Source: Sinonovacula constricta
Taxonomy: Eukaryota; Mollusca; Bivalvia; Cardiida; Solecurtidae
Direction: 5' to 3'
Length of the DNA: 64,000 nt
Assembly: GCA_007844125.1 (NCBI GenBank)
Contig: CM017557.1
Coordinates: 62,944,174-63,008,173 of the forward strand
Notes under the pieces: generated by a model
The model's input: only the letters and a program-made list of their open reading frames with translations
Told to the model about the DNA's origin: nothing
Databases searched by the model: none
Shown: positions 26,099-38,442 of the stretch, in pieces
Numbering within the stretch: the stretch's first letter is position 1
Layout: every line of letters starts with the position of its first letter
Made by a program: the position numbers and the translations under genes

Positions 26099-27072
26099 AT
26101 CAGCAGCGATGGAATATCTGCGGGGATGGAATATCAGCAGAGATGGAATATCAGCAGAGATGGAATATCTGCAGTGATGGAATATCCGCAGAGATGGAAT
26201 ATCTGCAGAGATGGAATATCAGCAGCGATGGAATATCAGCAGCGATGGAATATCTGCAGAGATGGAATATCCACAGAGATAGAATATCCGCAGAGATAGA
26301 ATATCCGCAGAGATGGAATATCCGCAGAGATGAAATATCTGCAGAGATGGAATATCAGCAGAGATGGAATATCCGCAGAGATAGAATATCCGCAGAGATG
26401 GAATATCAGCAGCGATGGAATATCAGCAGCGATGGAATATCTGCAGAGATGGAATATCAGCAGAGATGGAATATCAGCAGAGATGGAATATCTGCAGGGA
26501 TGGAATATCAGCAGAGATGGAATATCAGCAGAGATGGAATATCTGCAGTGATGGAATATCCGCAGAGATGGAATATCTGCAGAGATGGAATATCAGCAGC
26601 GATGGAATATCAGCAGCGATGGAATATCTGCAGAGATGGAATATCCGCAGAGATAGAATATCCGCAGAGATAGAATATCCGCAGAGATGGAATATCCGCA
26701 GAGATGAAATATCTGCAGAGATGGAATATCAGCAGAGATGGAATATCCGCCGAGATAGAATATCCGCAGAGATGGAATATCTGCAGAGATGGAATATCCG
26801 CAGAGATGGAATATCCGCAGAGATGGAATATCTGCAGAGATGGAATATCAGCAGCGATGGAATATCAGCAGCGATTGAATATCAGCAGAGATGGAATATC
26901 CGCAGAGATAGAATATCCGCAGCGATAGAATATCCGCAGAGATGGAATATCCGCAGAGATGAAATATCTGCAGAGATGGAACACCACCAGGGATGGAATA
27001 CCACCAGAGATGGGATATCATCAGAAATGGGATATCATCAGAAATGGAATATCATCAGAAATGGGATCCCAG
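26099..27072. repeat. 17-bp minisatellite, ~57 units, with 374-bp higher-order repeat
   Basis: The unit is GATGGAATATC(A/T/C)GCAG(A/C) (17 bp). Marker variants recur at a 374-bp offset (22 units): GCAGTGATGG at 26171 and 26545, GATGAAATATCT at 26329 and 26703. The right edge decays to GGATGGAATACCACCAG and ATGGGATATCATCAG. Since 17 is not a multiple of 3 and the unit has no stop in any plus frame, all three plus frames stay open (for example 26415-27101). These are not genes. Confidence 0.96.
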
Positions 27073-27689
27073 TTATCATTCAGTATTATTTAATTAAGTA
27101 GGAGGATAAACGAGACCCTATTCGCATTTGCTTATGTCATTGTTTCTTTTCTTTCCTGAAACACAGAGTTAGATTTTGCTTCGTTTTAGAAAAATATTTT
27201 ATTTTGCGTTTTCTTTTCCCCATTTTATTTTTTTATGTTTGTTGCCTGATATACTGAATGTATTGGTCTATTGGTCCGAGCTTCACAAGCAAGTGACTCT
27301 GTAAGTAAATTAATGATGAGATTTAATATCAAGCATGTAGTAATTTTTCAAAAGCACGTTAAGACATTTTTGTACGAAGTTTTAGTTATGCTATGCCATT
27401 TTGACGCTTCTTGTTGACAACAGAAATTTGACTGAAGAATAAAACAAAAACAAAAAACAAGAAGGAAATTGTTGGACTTTGTGTAAATGCGAACGTAATT
27501 GGTATTTAACTTTAAAGGATTTAAGCAACACATGTTTTACTCCGTATTCTAAATGAATTTCTAATCTTGCAGGAAAAAATAAGCACCATAGTTTAACTTT
27601 ATATCTGTTCGCTTTCACTTGATCACATTTCGATGATATCATATTAGGAGTGTACAAAATACAACAAATGACCATGAAATGGCGCTTCA

Positions 27690-28020
27690 ATCTAATTCAC
27701 TGAATCACTTGTCCCGCATATTTTCAGCCGCTAATGTATGACTTGACCGGAAATTTTTACGCAACAATTGTCAACCTATGGATGCTGAAGTGACAAAATG
27801 GAGACTATGGCGTCAATTCTGTAGGTAGCACCGGACCCGTGACTTACACCGCCGGGCAAAATGAACAATCCGCTGAATAGATGCGTCCGGGCGAGGTGTA
27901 AACTGCGGCGCTAGCTACCCGGGACCCTGCGGAGTCCGGGACAAAAATCTCGGAGACGCAACGCGAGTGATAGCGAGAGATGGCGAGATAAAGACGTTGG
28001 CTAGGTTGGTGAGAAGATCC
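27690..28020. other. GC- and CpG-rich island, no gene recognised
   Basis: From about 27820 to 27960 the sequence is unusually GC-rich (GCCGGGC, GCGGCGCTAGC, CCCGGGACC...GTCCGGG). A minus-strand frame with a GTGTAAGTC donor is possible but encodes nothing I recognise. A promoter or conserved element is the likeliest reading. Confidence 0.35.
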
Positions 28021-28194
28021 TTTTAGTGGGTAATGATTAGCCTCATCGTTCTCATTAGACCTGGTTATGTTGATATTCTATAGTATTTCATCACCTTTGT
28101 AAGGGACCCCAATCTCCCTGCAGTAGTTTGCATTCGCAATGACACTTCATTTGAAATGGAGACGTTATAGAGATGGTCAGAACGTTTTATTTTG

Positions 28195-28268
28195 CGGGCT
28201 ACGATCTTGTTTGGACTCGAACCCCTGTTGAGATCAGAGAGAGCCGGGTAATTGAGCACCGGTCATCG
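28195..28268 (-). mobile_element. tRNA-like SINE head remnant
   Basis: The minus strand has a B-box-like GGGGTTCGAGTCC about 35 bp after a weak A-box region. It cannot fold as a complete tRNA by eye. The open frames 28173-28430 (plus) and 28199-28498 (minus) overlap it and show no recognisable protein. Confidence 0.35.
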
Positions 28269-28269
28269 A

Positions 28270-29837
28270 GCAACGATGGCCAGCCAATGACCACTGAACA
28301 AGTGCGGCCTTTTACCTTTCTTGAGATGTTTGCGGTCGAGCACGTCTTTGTTGTGTCGATTGTCTCACCGGTGTCAGTTGCACAGCAGTATAAGTTATGC
28401 ATCCTTCCATTGGCATTTACTTCATTGTAGCTCTCAACTGTTTGTTTGAAGATTTTGATTTTTCGCGTATTACGAACCGCATCTGAGTGTTGGTGCAATA
28501 ATGATCTTTGCCGCGATGATGGGACTGGTAAAGAATGCGATGATCAAATAATCATCACTTGAGAATCTTTGATGTTTCCGCAGTGATTGATGGATGATTC
28601 AACAAACGTATTTTTCACCATCGGTTGAAAGTCAGTGGAAGGAAGCTTGAAGAAATGACGATGAAGCTGGAATGCAAGACATTGAAAGGCATGCAACTGA
28701 TTTACCAGGAACTAAGAACATAATTTTGGCCTTAGGTTAAGAAAACCAGAGAGGCGTCCTTGAATGTACAGCTATATCCGCCAACTTATATCTTATCTGA
28801 CCCTCACTATAGCGCACTCAACACCAAGCCAGGCCAATAATATTTATGTAAATAATATTTCTAGACAACATCTGAACATTTTGTGGCAGATACATAAATG
28901 TACCACAGATTGATGTTGGGGTCTTTATTTTAGCTACAGACGAAAGTAACAGCATGTGTAAAGCTGTAAGATGGTGGATAATTAATCAGACCACAAAAAC
29001 GATATTAAAAATAACTGAAATAAAAATATTAATTTTATAAAGTTCTTTATATTGACATTAAGAAAATTGGTTTTGGCAGAAAATATTTCCAGTTTCTTTC
29101 AAAAAGGGTTCTTTTCAAAGAACATATAGTGAGTTAATTTGATAACTTAACGAGCGCACACTAATATGTAATGTTTATGGGAACTAGCAATTACAAGTTA
29201 TTAGAAAAATTATAAATACATTTATTTTTTAACACACATTATATCTTTTTGCCTGTTACATGTCGAACAATGCGGCAAACAATAACGAAGTAAAAATCGC
29301 TAACGAGTACTTTTGCATATTCATAAGAAGGTCAATAGAGATTTTCAGAAATTTAAATGATGTTGATTGATGGTGATCAAATACTACAAGACACCATCAC
29401 TTGTTTAAAGAGCTGATACTTGTTGATTATATATTGAGGAATGAACTTTGAAACAATTATCTATCAATCCTATAGAAGGTTTTCCTCCAAAAAAAAAAAA
29501 TGAAATGACGATTAACCATAAATCATTGAAGTTATTTTCTGCGTAGATGCGTAATTTGTAGGTGCTCATTTTTGAAACCGGGTTTTAAGAAGCCAACTTC
29601 TTTTTTGCAACTTGTTGATTTTGACTAAAAAGTTCAATTCATTTTAATTAACATTGTCAATACTGTTTAAAGACGAAACCACCAATGTGCATTAGAAATT
29701 ATATATACATATTAAATTCATTAGTATCGTTCTATATATAGGGCGCAATACAAGATTGGCAACTTACAACCCCTAGCCAATGAAATTTTAATTTGATTCC
29801 TGTCGCCGGGTTTGACAATGATTTAAATGATGAAGAA
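28270..29837. other. gene-free AT-rich sequence
   Basis: Nothing beyond short chance frames. The right edge runs into the AAAT and CA microsatellites. Confidence 0.55.
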
Positions 29838-29838
29838 G

Positions 29839-29901
<63 letters not shown>

Positions 29902-29902
29902 A
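29838..29902. repeat. (AAAT)n microsatellite
   Basis: About 16 perfect TAAA repeats. Directly adjacent to the CA repeat. Confidence 0.98.
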
Positions 29903-29905
29903 GTT

Positions 29906-30040
<135 letters not shown>

Positions 30041-30324
30041 AAAATAAACTTATATTTATAACATCAAAGACGTTCCAATTTCCGATGACGCATAGATTCG
30101 TATGGTTAATACATATTTTCTCAATGACACAACTGGAATCTCGATTATTTACATTTCTCACAACAGGTATTTGTATCTTATTGTTGTCCCTGATCACTTA
30201 AGGTAGCCACAAGAACACTCTCTTTTCATCATTATACTACTAATGACCATTATAACTATGGTGGCGTAGTAATTTACCCAGTTCCAGCATAACTGGAAAT
30301 TCCTTCTAGTTCGTTAACGTAGAA

Positions 30325-30358
30325 GTAAAATACCCAGTCCTGGGAACGAACCCTGGCC
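30325..30358 (-). mobile_element. B-box-like tRNA/SINE remnant
   Basis: The reverse complement contains CCAGGGTTCGTTCCCAGG, a good B-box. No intact tRNA is present. The surrounding sequence to about 30520 is richer in GC and unassigned. Confidence 0.3.
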
Positions 30359-31006
30359 AGCGGCACACTTCACAGAGATCTGACGGAGATTTGAGCTGCA
30401 TGGGTTTATCCGTCGGCATCTTTCTGTTCCCTATCGACCACCGTTGCCGATACCTAGCCGAGCAGACAATCCGGGATTAGTTCTCCGTAATTATGTCGGA
30501 ACGTCTAATTAAAGAATGTCCTAAACGCTGTGTTAATCAGATTTAGTTTTCATGATGGTATTAAGCCGGGGTTTGAATTAAGGAGGGATTTGTGTTCGAA
30601 CCTTGATGAACACGAGCTGGGAGGGCGGGTGGTCGACTTTCAACACCGATGTTAGTTATGTTATGTGTGCTTTATGTTGTAAGTAACGGTATTTTGATAC
30701 ACTTGACAGCTAATACGGTAGTTACGGTAAGAGGCTTAGGAAAGTACACTATCAAAGGGAATGAGATTCAATCTTTTCTAATTCTGTGGACGAAACAAAG
30801 TATTAGGTTCATTGTAGAAACTAAAAGGTGTTATGGACCCAAAGCAAATTAGAAAAGATTGTAGTGGACAAGAAATAACAGTCGATAAAATAAGGCTTAC
30901 ACATATATACGGAAGTAATATGTAACACTAGCGAATGAAAAAAAAGCAAATGTATATATTAGCTTTAAACTTAAGTTTGAATAATAATATATTAATAATG
31001 CAATAA

Positions 31007-31284
31007 TTTATGAAAAAAATATAAGCGGTAACCAAGTCGAAATATATTAATAAACAGAATTAAAAATACAGATAAAAAGTAAGAAATTAAATTAGCTTTT
31101 ATGTTGAATTATTTACGTACTCCCATTTACTGGATAGATAATAAATTTATGAAAAAAATATAAGCGGTAACCAAGTCGAAATATATTAATAAACAGAATT
31201 AAAAATACAGATAAAAAGTAAGAAATTAAATTAGCTTTTATGTTGAATTATTTACGTACTCCCATTTACTGGATAGATAATAAA
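31007..31284. repeat. exact 139-bp tandem duplication
   Basis: Two head-to-tail copies (31007-31145 and 31146-31284) are identical by eye, from TTTATGAAAAAAATATAAGC to TTACTGGATAGATAATAAA. The sequence is AT-rich and non-coding. It is either a recent duplication or an assembly artefact. Confidence 0.93.
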
Positions 31285-32159
31285 ACCATAACAAATTCAC
31301 GCGAAAGAAATATGGCGGAGAAATAAAAGGAATTGAAAATTGAAATCGTCTGCTAAATTAGGGCAGTGTTTGCCATGAATATGAATTTATAACGTAGGAC
31401 TGCTGTTTTTTTTTTTTATATTATACCTTATAGAAGAAAAGACCGCGCATATACTTTCCTTTCACATTTTAAGTTTGTTTGACAAAAACATAAATTAATA
31501 TACACAGCAGCGACCATTAGAAAATGCATTTATTTGCTTATATAAGACAATGATTTAACATGAGTTAAATTAGTTGAATTAACATCATATTAATTGTTTT
31601 AATAGTCAATATATAAATTTTTAAACAAGGGACCGCATATGCATTTTTTTTAATATTAACTTTTTATACATCTGGCTATAAGAAAATAAAAAGTGTTAAG
31701 TCGAAACAAAAAGAAGGATCATAAAGTATGTGTTAATTTTAAAGTTAAGTCTTTGCACGAGTTTAGGCTCGGTGAATGGAGATGCCAAAATCCTGAACTC
31801 GTAAACAGACGGATAGCTTATTAAATTCAACGCATCCATTACACATAAATTATACGATCATTTTGACACAATTAATAAACTCTTTAAATGAACTGCTTCT
31901 ATTTTCAAACTGTCGATAATAATAAGAGACAAGAAGACTAGAAAGACAAGCTTACAATGTCAACAGCTTAATAACACACCCGTAACAGTAATTACATAGC
32001 TAGGAAAAGATTCTAAATTCATTTCCCGCCCAAAACCTGTTTAATCTTTTCTACGCGTGTTGCAGAAGTCAAATTTTGTCGTGAACTTTAATTTAACCAG
32101 ATATTTAATAACACGGAATTAGCAGAAGAACATTTTAATGGTATCTTGTGTATTGTTCA

Positions 32160-32500
32160 ATTTACATTTCGTCGGCCATATTTTACCGTTTGGTGATCTG
32201 GCGAACGAGGCTCTGTCGTCTGCGTGTGACACTGACTAGTGTGCTTGACTAATTGAGATGATGCCAACACTGTTCAGCTGTAAAACTTTGACTCGTTGTC
32301 ATTCCTGATTCCAAACGATGATTATAAATTCCGTCGGGCCCGTTTCAGAGTCATATCTCAATCGTAAAAGGGATGGGTTAGCCACACTGACATGAGTGGA
32401 GAGAAGAGGATGACGTTATATGATTCCTCTCGCCCCAGGCTCGAGAAACCCGTGCCACAGCCTCCAACGTCTATAATTAAGGACACTGTCGCAATATTTT
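32160..32500. other. GC-richer, complex non-coding island
   Basis: A non-repetitive stretch with sites such as GACTAATTGAG, TGACATGAGTGG and GGATGACGTTATATGA. No coding frame is convincing. It stands out from AT-rich flanks and is a candidate conserved non-coding element. A GCATGCGCA (NRF1-like) next to AATAAAAGG at about 32695-32709 is also notable. Confidence 0.3.
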
Positions 32501-32722
32501 TGTTAGGAATTGATAATTTCCGACAAGCAATATTACCGGCTAATTAGTTTTATGAGATATGATAAAAGCACAGAGTCAACCGTTTGAATAAGAGTAACAT
32601 GGAATCGCCGATAGGACCTGTCGCCAGCCATACGCACACTGTCGTCTGCGAAGACACGCACGTGCTCTTCAGATTTGTTCGCGTGGGTTTACGCATGCGC
32701 AATAAAAGGCCGTAACGAAGCA

Positions 32723-32943
32723 TCACGGCACGTGGCGTTTGGGTGTTAATCGGATTGAAAAGTTGACAAAACAAAAAGGAGACAGGAAACTTTCTTTTAG
32801 AAAGGTTGTCAAGAAAGTTTTAAACGATTTGACGGCGGGACTTGTGCCCGTGGCTGCGGTTGGAGTCCCCTGTAGTGATGGCTTTGGAGGGTCCTCGTCG
32901 GGATGGTCGGCCTCGGGACTGTACTGGTCACTCGTCACACCAT
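32723..32943 (-). CDS. candidate exon, acidic/Pro-rich, unrecognised
   Basis: On the minus strand an acceptor-like TTCCTACGCAG precedes a 73-codon open stretch ending in TGA. The first part (SDQYSPEADHPDEDPPKPS) is acidic and proline-rich with GC-rich third positions unlike the flanks. It then becomes Phe/Leu-rich and may be non-coding there. A related, shorter open segment lies at 33320-33378 in the same phase. It cannot be an alternative MICAL last exon from the 56.5-kb exon, because the phases do not match. No homology recognised. Confidence 0.22.
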
Positions 32944-33319
32944 CTGCGTAGGAATATGTTTATTTAAAATTTCTTTTTGTGTGTTTTATTGTTACTTTTA
33001 AGATAATAAACATGCTATAATGTTTTCCAGTTGTCAAAGGTGTAATTCCTTTTGTGTTAGAATCAATATAACAACACATAATTTGTATACAATAGATCTA
33101 TTGCACGTGCATAATGACGACCTAGAAAAATGCAGAGCTAGCCAATTTACTATGGCGTAAAATAAAACAAAAGACAATAATACAATAATAAAAATAATAC
33201 AAATACAAAAAAATGGTTACTTTAATGGTATCGTGAACAAAACCTGAATTTCATATCAGTAAAATAACGACTTAAATTTGTTTCTAAAATAAAATTATAC
33301 AAATATTGTTTCAATGTAC

Positions 33320-33378
33320 TTATGAGGCTCGCCAAGATGGTCGTCTATAAGGTTTTGACTGATCACTCGCAGCACCAT
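33320..33378 (-). CDS. possible duplicated relative of the 32.9-kb candidate exon
   Basis: After an AG on the minus strand the frame reads GAASDQSKPYRRPSW and stops at TAA after 18 codons. The first residues (DGAASDQ) parallel DGVTSDQ of the 32.9-kb segment, and the DNA is similar over about 48 bp. It may be a duplicated exon fragment or simply a duplicated non-coding segment. Confidence 0.12.
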
Positions 33379-33792
33379 CTGGCTCGACGTGACTGACAAC
33401 AACTTCCTTTTATTTTCTAGAATTGTTAAACGCATTGAAGAGCTTTTAAATGTTTACGTTCTACTCTTAAAGTTAATTGACAAGTCTAAGGGTAAACTGA
33501 AAAAAATGAATAAAGAAAGAAATCACGTGGTGTGCCACACACTCACAAGCAGTCTAAAAAGAATACACGTGACTTGCAAGTGGACAAGTGGCATAGACAA
33601 CACATTAAGGTTTGTTTTCAATAAGTTCCTTTCCTAAATATAATTAAAAAAAGCATACGCGATGTTGACTATGGTAGAATGTCTTTCGCCACCTGATAAA
33701 TAATAGTTTTAATGAAATTTTAATAAATTATTCGTAGATAACAGCAGTGTGGTGGCAAAATAAAGCACTAATTCGACAAATATTCTGTCCAG

Positions 33793-34088
33793 CAGGGATT
33801 GAACCGGGGCTAGTGTGCCTGCCCCACACACCCCCACCCCCACCCCACCCCCACCCCCACCCCCAACCAACCAGATAAAAGGGTAGAGTTGTGAAAACAC
33901 ATACATGGAAGCTTGAAAAATATTAAAAATTAAACTTGAAGTAAATATTTATTTTTTAAGTAAATTTTGTCTGTTGACTGCGTAGGTCGAAGTTAGGGCC
34001 CCTATTGTGTATACATATCTAGTATATACTGCGAATAGAGCTTGATTCATACCCCCCCTCCAACCAAAATTTTCCGGATCCGCCCCTG
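33793..34088 (-). mobile_element. hAT-type MITE, copy 1
   Basis: The ends are CAGGGATTGAACCGGGG (left) and, as reverse complement, CAGGGGCGGATCCGG (right). Flanking 8-mers CTGTCCAG and CCGTCAAG match at 6 of 8 positions, consistent with an aged 8-bp target duplication. The CAGGG termini and 8-bp duplication are typical of hAT elements. A C-rich (CCCCCA)n tract at about 33830-33862 lies inside. No transposase is present. It is inverted relative to the copy at 38443. Confidence 0.8.
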
Positions 34089-34096
34089 CCGTCAAG

Positions 34097-36774
34097 ATAT
34101 TTTTATCAGGTATGATGATAACTGTGTGTACGTTCACGTTTCCAGATATCTAACGCGGAAGTCTTATGTGATTTTCATGGAAACTGAATTAGGTGGTGGC
34201 GGGAATATGGCACCATAGTTGACTAAAAAATATATTGATAGTTTTTAATGCATCACAGCCTCCATTTCGGTTATTGCAGCAACCTCCAGCTGTTTTGGTG
34301 GAAGTAAACCCCAGGCAAATGACCGAATTGAACCACCGGCGCACCGCATGTCAGCTGGAAGACTTAACCACATCTTAGTTTTGAAATGTGTTGTAAGTGT
34401 GAATTGCAGTGCACTTTAACTTAATACAAGTAAACGCAATACACACACTGTTCAACAAGTGAGGTGATAGGATATATAACAAACTGAATATTTTGTTGAA
34501 AGCCGTTATAACATAAATGTTTTATTGTTCCTTGTCAAAACAATGCACTGCGGTAATAAAACTTACCTGTTTTTAAACATAACAACATATGTAGCTAGTC
34601 TACGTGTATAACACGCAAAATAAGCAGGTCGAGATTTAGTTTCTGGCTGTGAGTAATACATGTCCCGTGAAAGACAATTCTGTCGAATCCATTTAATTAA
34701 GACAAGCTTACGACATCGCACAACGTAGGCTGTTACTGAGGTAAACCCGCATATGATTAACAAGAAAAACAAGCAAAAAAAATATATATATATTGAAAAA
34801 AGGTAAATTAAGATGGCATTAAATTGTTTACGACATCGACATATTCCGATAATTAATGTAATTTGATTTTTATTTCGCACGCGTATGATTCAAAATTACT
34901 CACCGCATTGGTTTTAACCTGTTAACAAATTAGTATACATGCGTTAGCACGTGCGCACGTTGACTTCTAGCGACCTGTCATGATGCTGGTGGGGAGTTCC
35001 GATACGATCCAAACATCCATGTGATAATTAGCCTGAACACCGGTCCAACTATGGCCTCGGGTTAAAGCAGCTTCCGATATGGGAATTCGTATGAACCGAC
35101 GTTCCCACATTGTCATAAATTGTACAATTAATCCATCAACTTACTACTTCCTTTTTATGATTAAAATCTTTCTCGACTGGTATTCTGTAATTAACAATTT
35201 TCCGCATTGCGACTCGAGTGTGCTTAGACAAAATTTAGTTCACAGTCCGCACGATATGATGACATCACAAAACATCTTTTCATTGTCGCCATTAAATAAG
35301 AAACTGATTAAATCCGAGGTAATTGCAATTAAATTAGCAAAACGAAGTCGTTACTAAAAGGTTTATTAAGCCTTGTACGATGTTATTTGGCATAATTTTG
35401 AAGCATTTATTTCTAATTAGCTGGTAACAAAACGAAATGATGCTTTATGTTTACGTAGAAACGTGAACAAGAATATCCGCCATTTTTATTCACGTGCTGT
35501 TCAATTAAAAGCAATTCAACGCGTATCAGGTTTTTTCTTTGGCATAAGTTTAACTGATCATTCAGCGTAATACATATTTTTCCAGCTGTGCGCGTTAATA
35601 TATCTTTAGTTATAGATCTTCAGTAAAATCACTTTGATAACAAATTTGCCAGAGCCTTTGCTTTTAGACGTTCACTGCTTCCATTTAATAAATTTGTTGT
35701 ATGTTTCAAAAAGTTTAAGTCACAAAAATTAAAACACAATTTTTTTTTGAATAGGTACGATTATTTACATGCAGATAGGTTTAATTTCCTTTCTACCTTT
35801 TTGAATCAAGTTTGTTATTTTTTTTTTAAATGTATCACCGTGTTTCGTTTGGTGTATTCTTGGCTTCTTGCACAAAGATGACAGGAAAAAAATCTAATTC
35901 AAATGAATTTTGGCGAAAAAAAATATTTCTTACTTTTAACACTTATAGCTTGAGCCAAAGACAGACAGCAGTCAGGGTAAAATTCAGATACAAATAATTT
36001 TAATTTAGTATTTGTCGGTTAAATTTGACATTGTTTCTCCGAATGACTACTTGGATAAATAAATAAACATGTAGCTAAAGGAACAACAGAAACATTCCGA
36101 CGGGTTTGAAAACCAGTTCCAGTGACACTGTGCGGAAAAGGGCTGCATGATTGGATCTGTAAGCCATTAATCGAAATTTCAAAGTTAGTTTAAACGTAGC
36201 TCAGATAAAACTCTTTGTCACGTTTATCTGGGTTGATACTATTTGTATTTAATTATAATTTTAAACGAATTTTTATTCATTTACAAGAAGTATAGTGTTA
36301 GTAAACGTGTAGCATTAATCAGTCTATGCAACATAACGTCTTTGCTATCTTGCAAAGGACATTCCTATTTAAAATAAGCAATACAAAGTATGCAACAAGT
36401 TTTGTCAAACTTTATTTTGCCGCTTTCATACAACGTGAGTTTAATGATTTTTTTCTCAGAGTTAGTTAGCTGTTTTTTATAGTGCTATAATTATTTATAT
36501 TATTTATTAGCTGTTAAAAAACACATACCGGGAGCGTGTATAAATTTCTTCAATTGAACACGCAGTGTCTTACACCGTTTCCGGTTGACCGTCCCGGTGT
36601 CTTGGATAAACAACTTCATGAAACAATGCTGCTTATTATACAGTCTTTCTATGTTTGATACAAAAATAACCACAGCGTTGCACTTGCACCTGACAGCGTT
36701 GCACCTGAGTGATAAAAATGTCTTTTTGGTGTTTAGTATGATAAATACTATATTTGGACACGGTATTGTTCCAG
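34097..36774. other. gene-free sequence with a SINE-like remnant
   Basis: A stretch at about 34280-34380 (CCAGCTGTTTTGGTGGAAGT and GGCAAATGACCG) is echoed near 44397-44440, suggesting an old dispersed repeat. The rest is AT-rich without supported features. Confidence 0.5.
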
Positions 36775-37467
36775 CAGCTCTCTGGCGCACCGGTAACGTT
36801 TCTCGTGACAGCGTGTGTTATTAAAATGTTTAAAATTTAGTTCTAAAAAGACGTATACCGACAAAATTGTACTGGCTTTTTAAGTGTGGTGTCTGACAGT
36901 CTACCTTCAGCTAACAAATGTAACAATATTTTACCAATGCCTTGCGGAAATATGAGCATAATTATGGCATAAACTCATACTTCAGTCCAAGTAAAGACGG
37001 GGTTGAATACAACCTATATTGCTAGACAGTACATTTTGCAAAAAATAGCACTACAGTGATCTCTGTCAAAAATAGATATCGACGTCAGAGCGGATTAGTC
37101 GGATGACGATGTAACGGGATCTCAAAAGTAAGTTGCCACGTGGTTTTCTTAGTTTAAAAATAGCTTTCTCTGTTACATGGCTCAGATAGGAAACACCTTT
37201 TTGCATTGACGAGTGGGATTTATGCTTCGCTGTCCACACAGGGCTAGCCATCAATAAACAGCATGTTGCATGACATTTTCATGTAACAACGACTTATTTG
37301 GTTATTTCAGAAATCATATTTGGTCTAAACTGTCGGATACCATCTTTAAATGAACAGGTTGGTATATATTTGACACGGCTGGCATCCACTAGCTCTCCGG
37401 CGCACCGTTGACCTGCCGCCGACCGCAGAAGGATTGGCAAAGCCTTTCCTGTGACAGCGTGTCGGAC
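36775..37467. repeat. short direct duplication flanking the TTAA MITE
   Basis: AGCTCTCTGGCGCACCGGTA...GTGACAGCGTGTG (about 36776-36817) and AGCTCTCCGGCGCACCGTTG...GTGACAGCGTGTCGG (about 37389-37467) are related, the second with an extra ~35 bp. They bracket the MITE at 36880-37349. A similar GGCGCACCG occurs near 34341. Confidence 0.5.
36880..37349 (+). mobile_element. TTAA-flanked MITE, long copy
   Basis: It is bounded by TTAA on both sides. The left end reads TTAAGTGTGGTGTCTGACAG; the right end as reverse complement reads TTAAAGATGGTATCCGACAG. The interior shares long stretches with 57185-57683 (inverted) and 23735-24020, such as ATAAACTCATACTTCAGTC, CAAAAATAGATATCGACGT and ACGTGGTTTTCTTAGTT. 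It has no coding capacity. A TTAA target is characteristic of piggyBac-type elements, but the terminal bases differ from classical piggyBac. Confidence 0.75.
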
Positions 37468-38149
37468 CTCACGGTGGGGACAGTTTCAAACTTAATAAGA
37501 AAATTTGCATGCTGATCGACAGTGCATCGCAAACGGAACCATGTCAGGTATTGAAAACGTATGTCAATATTTCAATGCGGATAAATCAGCACCGAAGTGG
37601 GTTGGAAACATACGCCGTGGCTAGCCGTCCCTCTATAGTGTGTCCACATCAAACGGGTGGACACATTAAATGTAAAATAGGCAATGAAGCACTTTGAAAA
37701 AATAATTTTTAGGGACGTTGATTGACAATTGCAGATTGTTGCTTATTGTGTCGTGGATGCAAATGAATAAATTAATCGAGATATTAATTTTGAGATGGAC
37801 AGCTTTGAAAAGGTTGAAGTACGCCTAATAAAACCGAACTGTGCATACAGGAATTAAAGTCGCGTAAATATGATAATAAGTCCACTGACGGGTAGTGAAC
37901 ATAGTAAATCCAATCATAAGGCTGCAAGAAGCACATTTATGTTTTGTTCGCACCATTAAGAAGGGCAAAGGGATCATGTTAAGAACACGCTCCATCGTTC
38001 AAGATGGCCCGTGATGATGTTTATTGGCTTGGCCTCGGGACCCGTCTAGCATGTTGCAGAAAAAAGCAACCCATTGTGATTTGATAAAAAAAACTTATTT
38101 ATTTATATTCGATTGGGAAACAAGTTCTTTCAACTGTTATTAATCAATC

Positions 38150-38325
38150 TAGACTGGCCACTTCCTGGGTAGAACCAGTACTCAGATAATTAATACATGA
38201 AGTAATGAGCAGTTAATTGTATTGCTCAAGAAATAACATCGGGTGGTAGGTTTCGGGGTTCTGAACTGGGTCCCTCCGGGACACTAACGTCTTAACCACT
38301 AGACAAAGAACAGACGCCCAAACCC
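38150..38325 (-). mobile_element. second SINE-like family with Ser/Leu-type tRNA head
   Basis: On the minus strand the segment starts GTCTAGTGGTTAAGACGTTA, close to the A-box of a Ser/Leu tRNA, followed by GGACCCAGTTCAGAACC. It ends with TACTGGTTCTACCCAGGAAG. Related 3' fragments appear near 13030-13065 (minus) and 47528-47565 (plus). Confidence 0.55.
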
Positions 38326-38442
38326 TAACCCGCTGATTTAATAACCATATATGAAATATTACTGATAATAATATTGAACTTTAAAACAGTTTATGAATTT
38401 TGACATAATTTTCATGCCTTGGAATGAAATTATCATGTTGAG

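Noticed and set aside
26099..27101. Repetitive protein gene (MEYQQRWNI repeats)
   Set aside because: All three plus frames are open because of the 17-bp unit; there are no flanking coding exons or splice signals.
32723..33384. Alternative last exons of MICAL
   Set aside because: They need one base from the previous exon, but the exon at 56456 supplies two, so the frame would break.
33785..33830. tRNA/SINE B-box (GGTTCAATCCC on the minus strand)
   Set aside because: The segment is better explained as the terminal inverted repeat of the hAT MITE, since it pairs with the other end and has flanking 8-mers.
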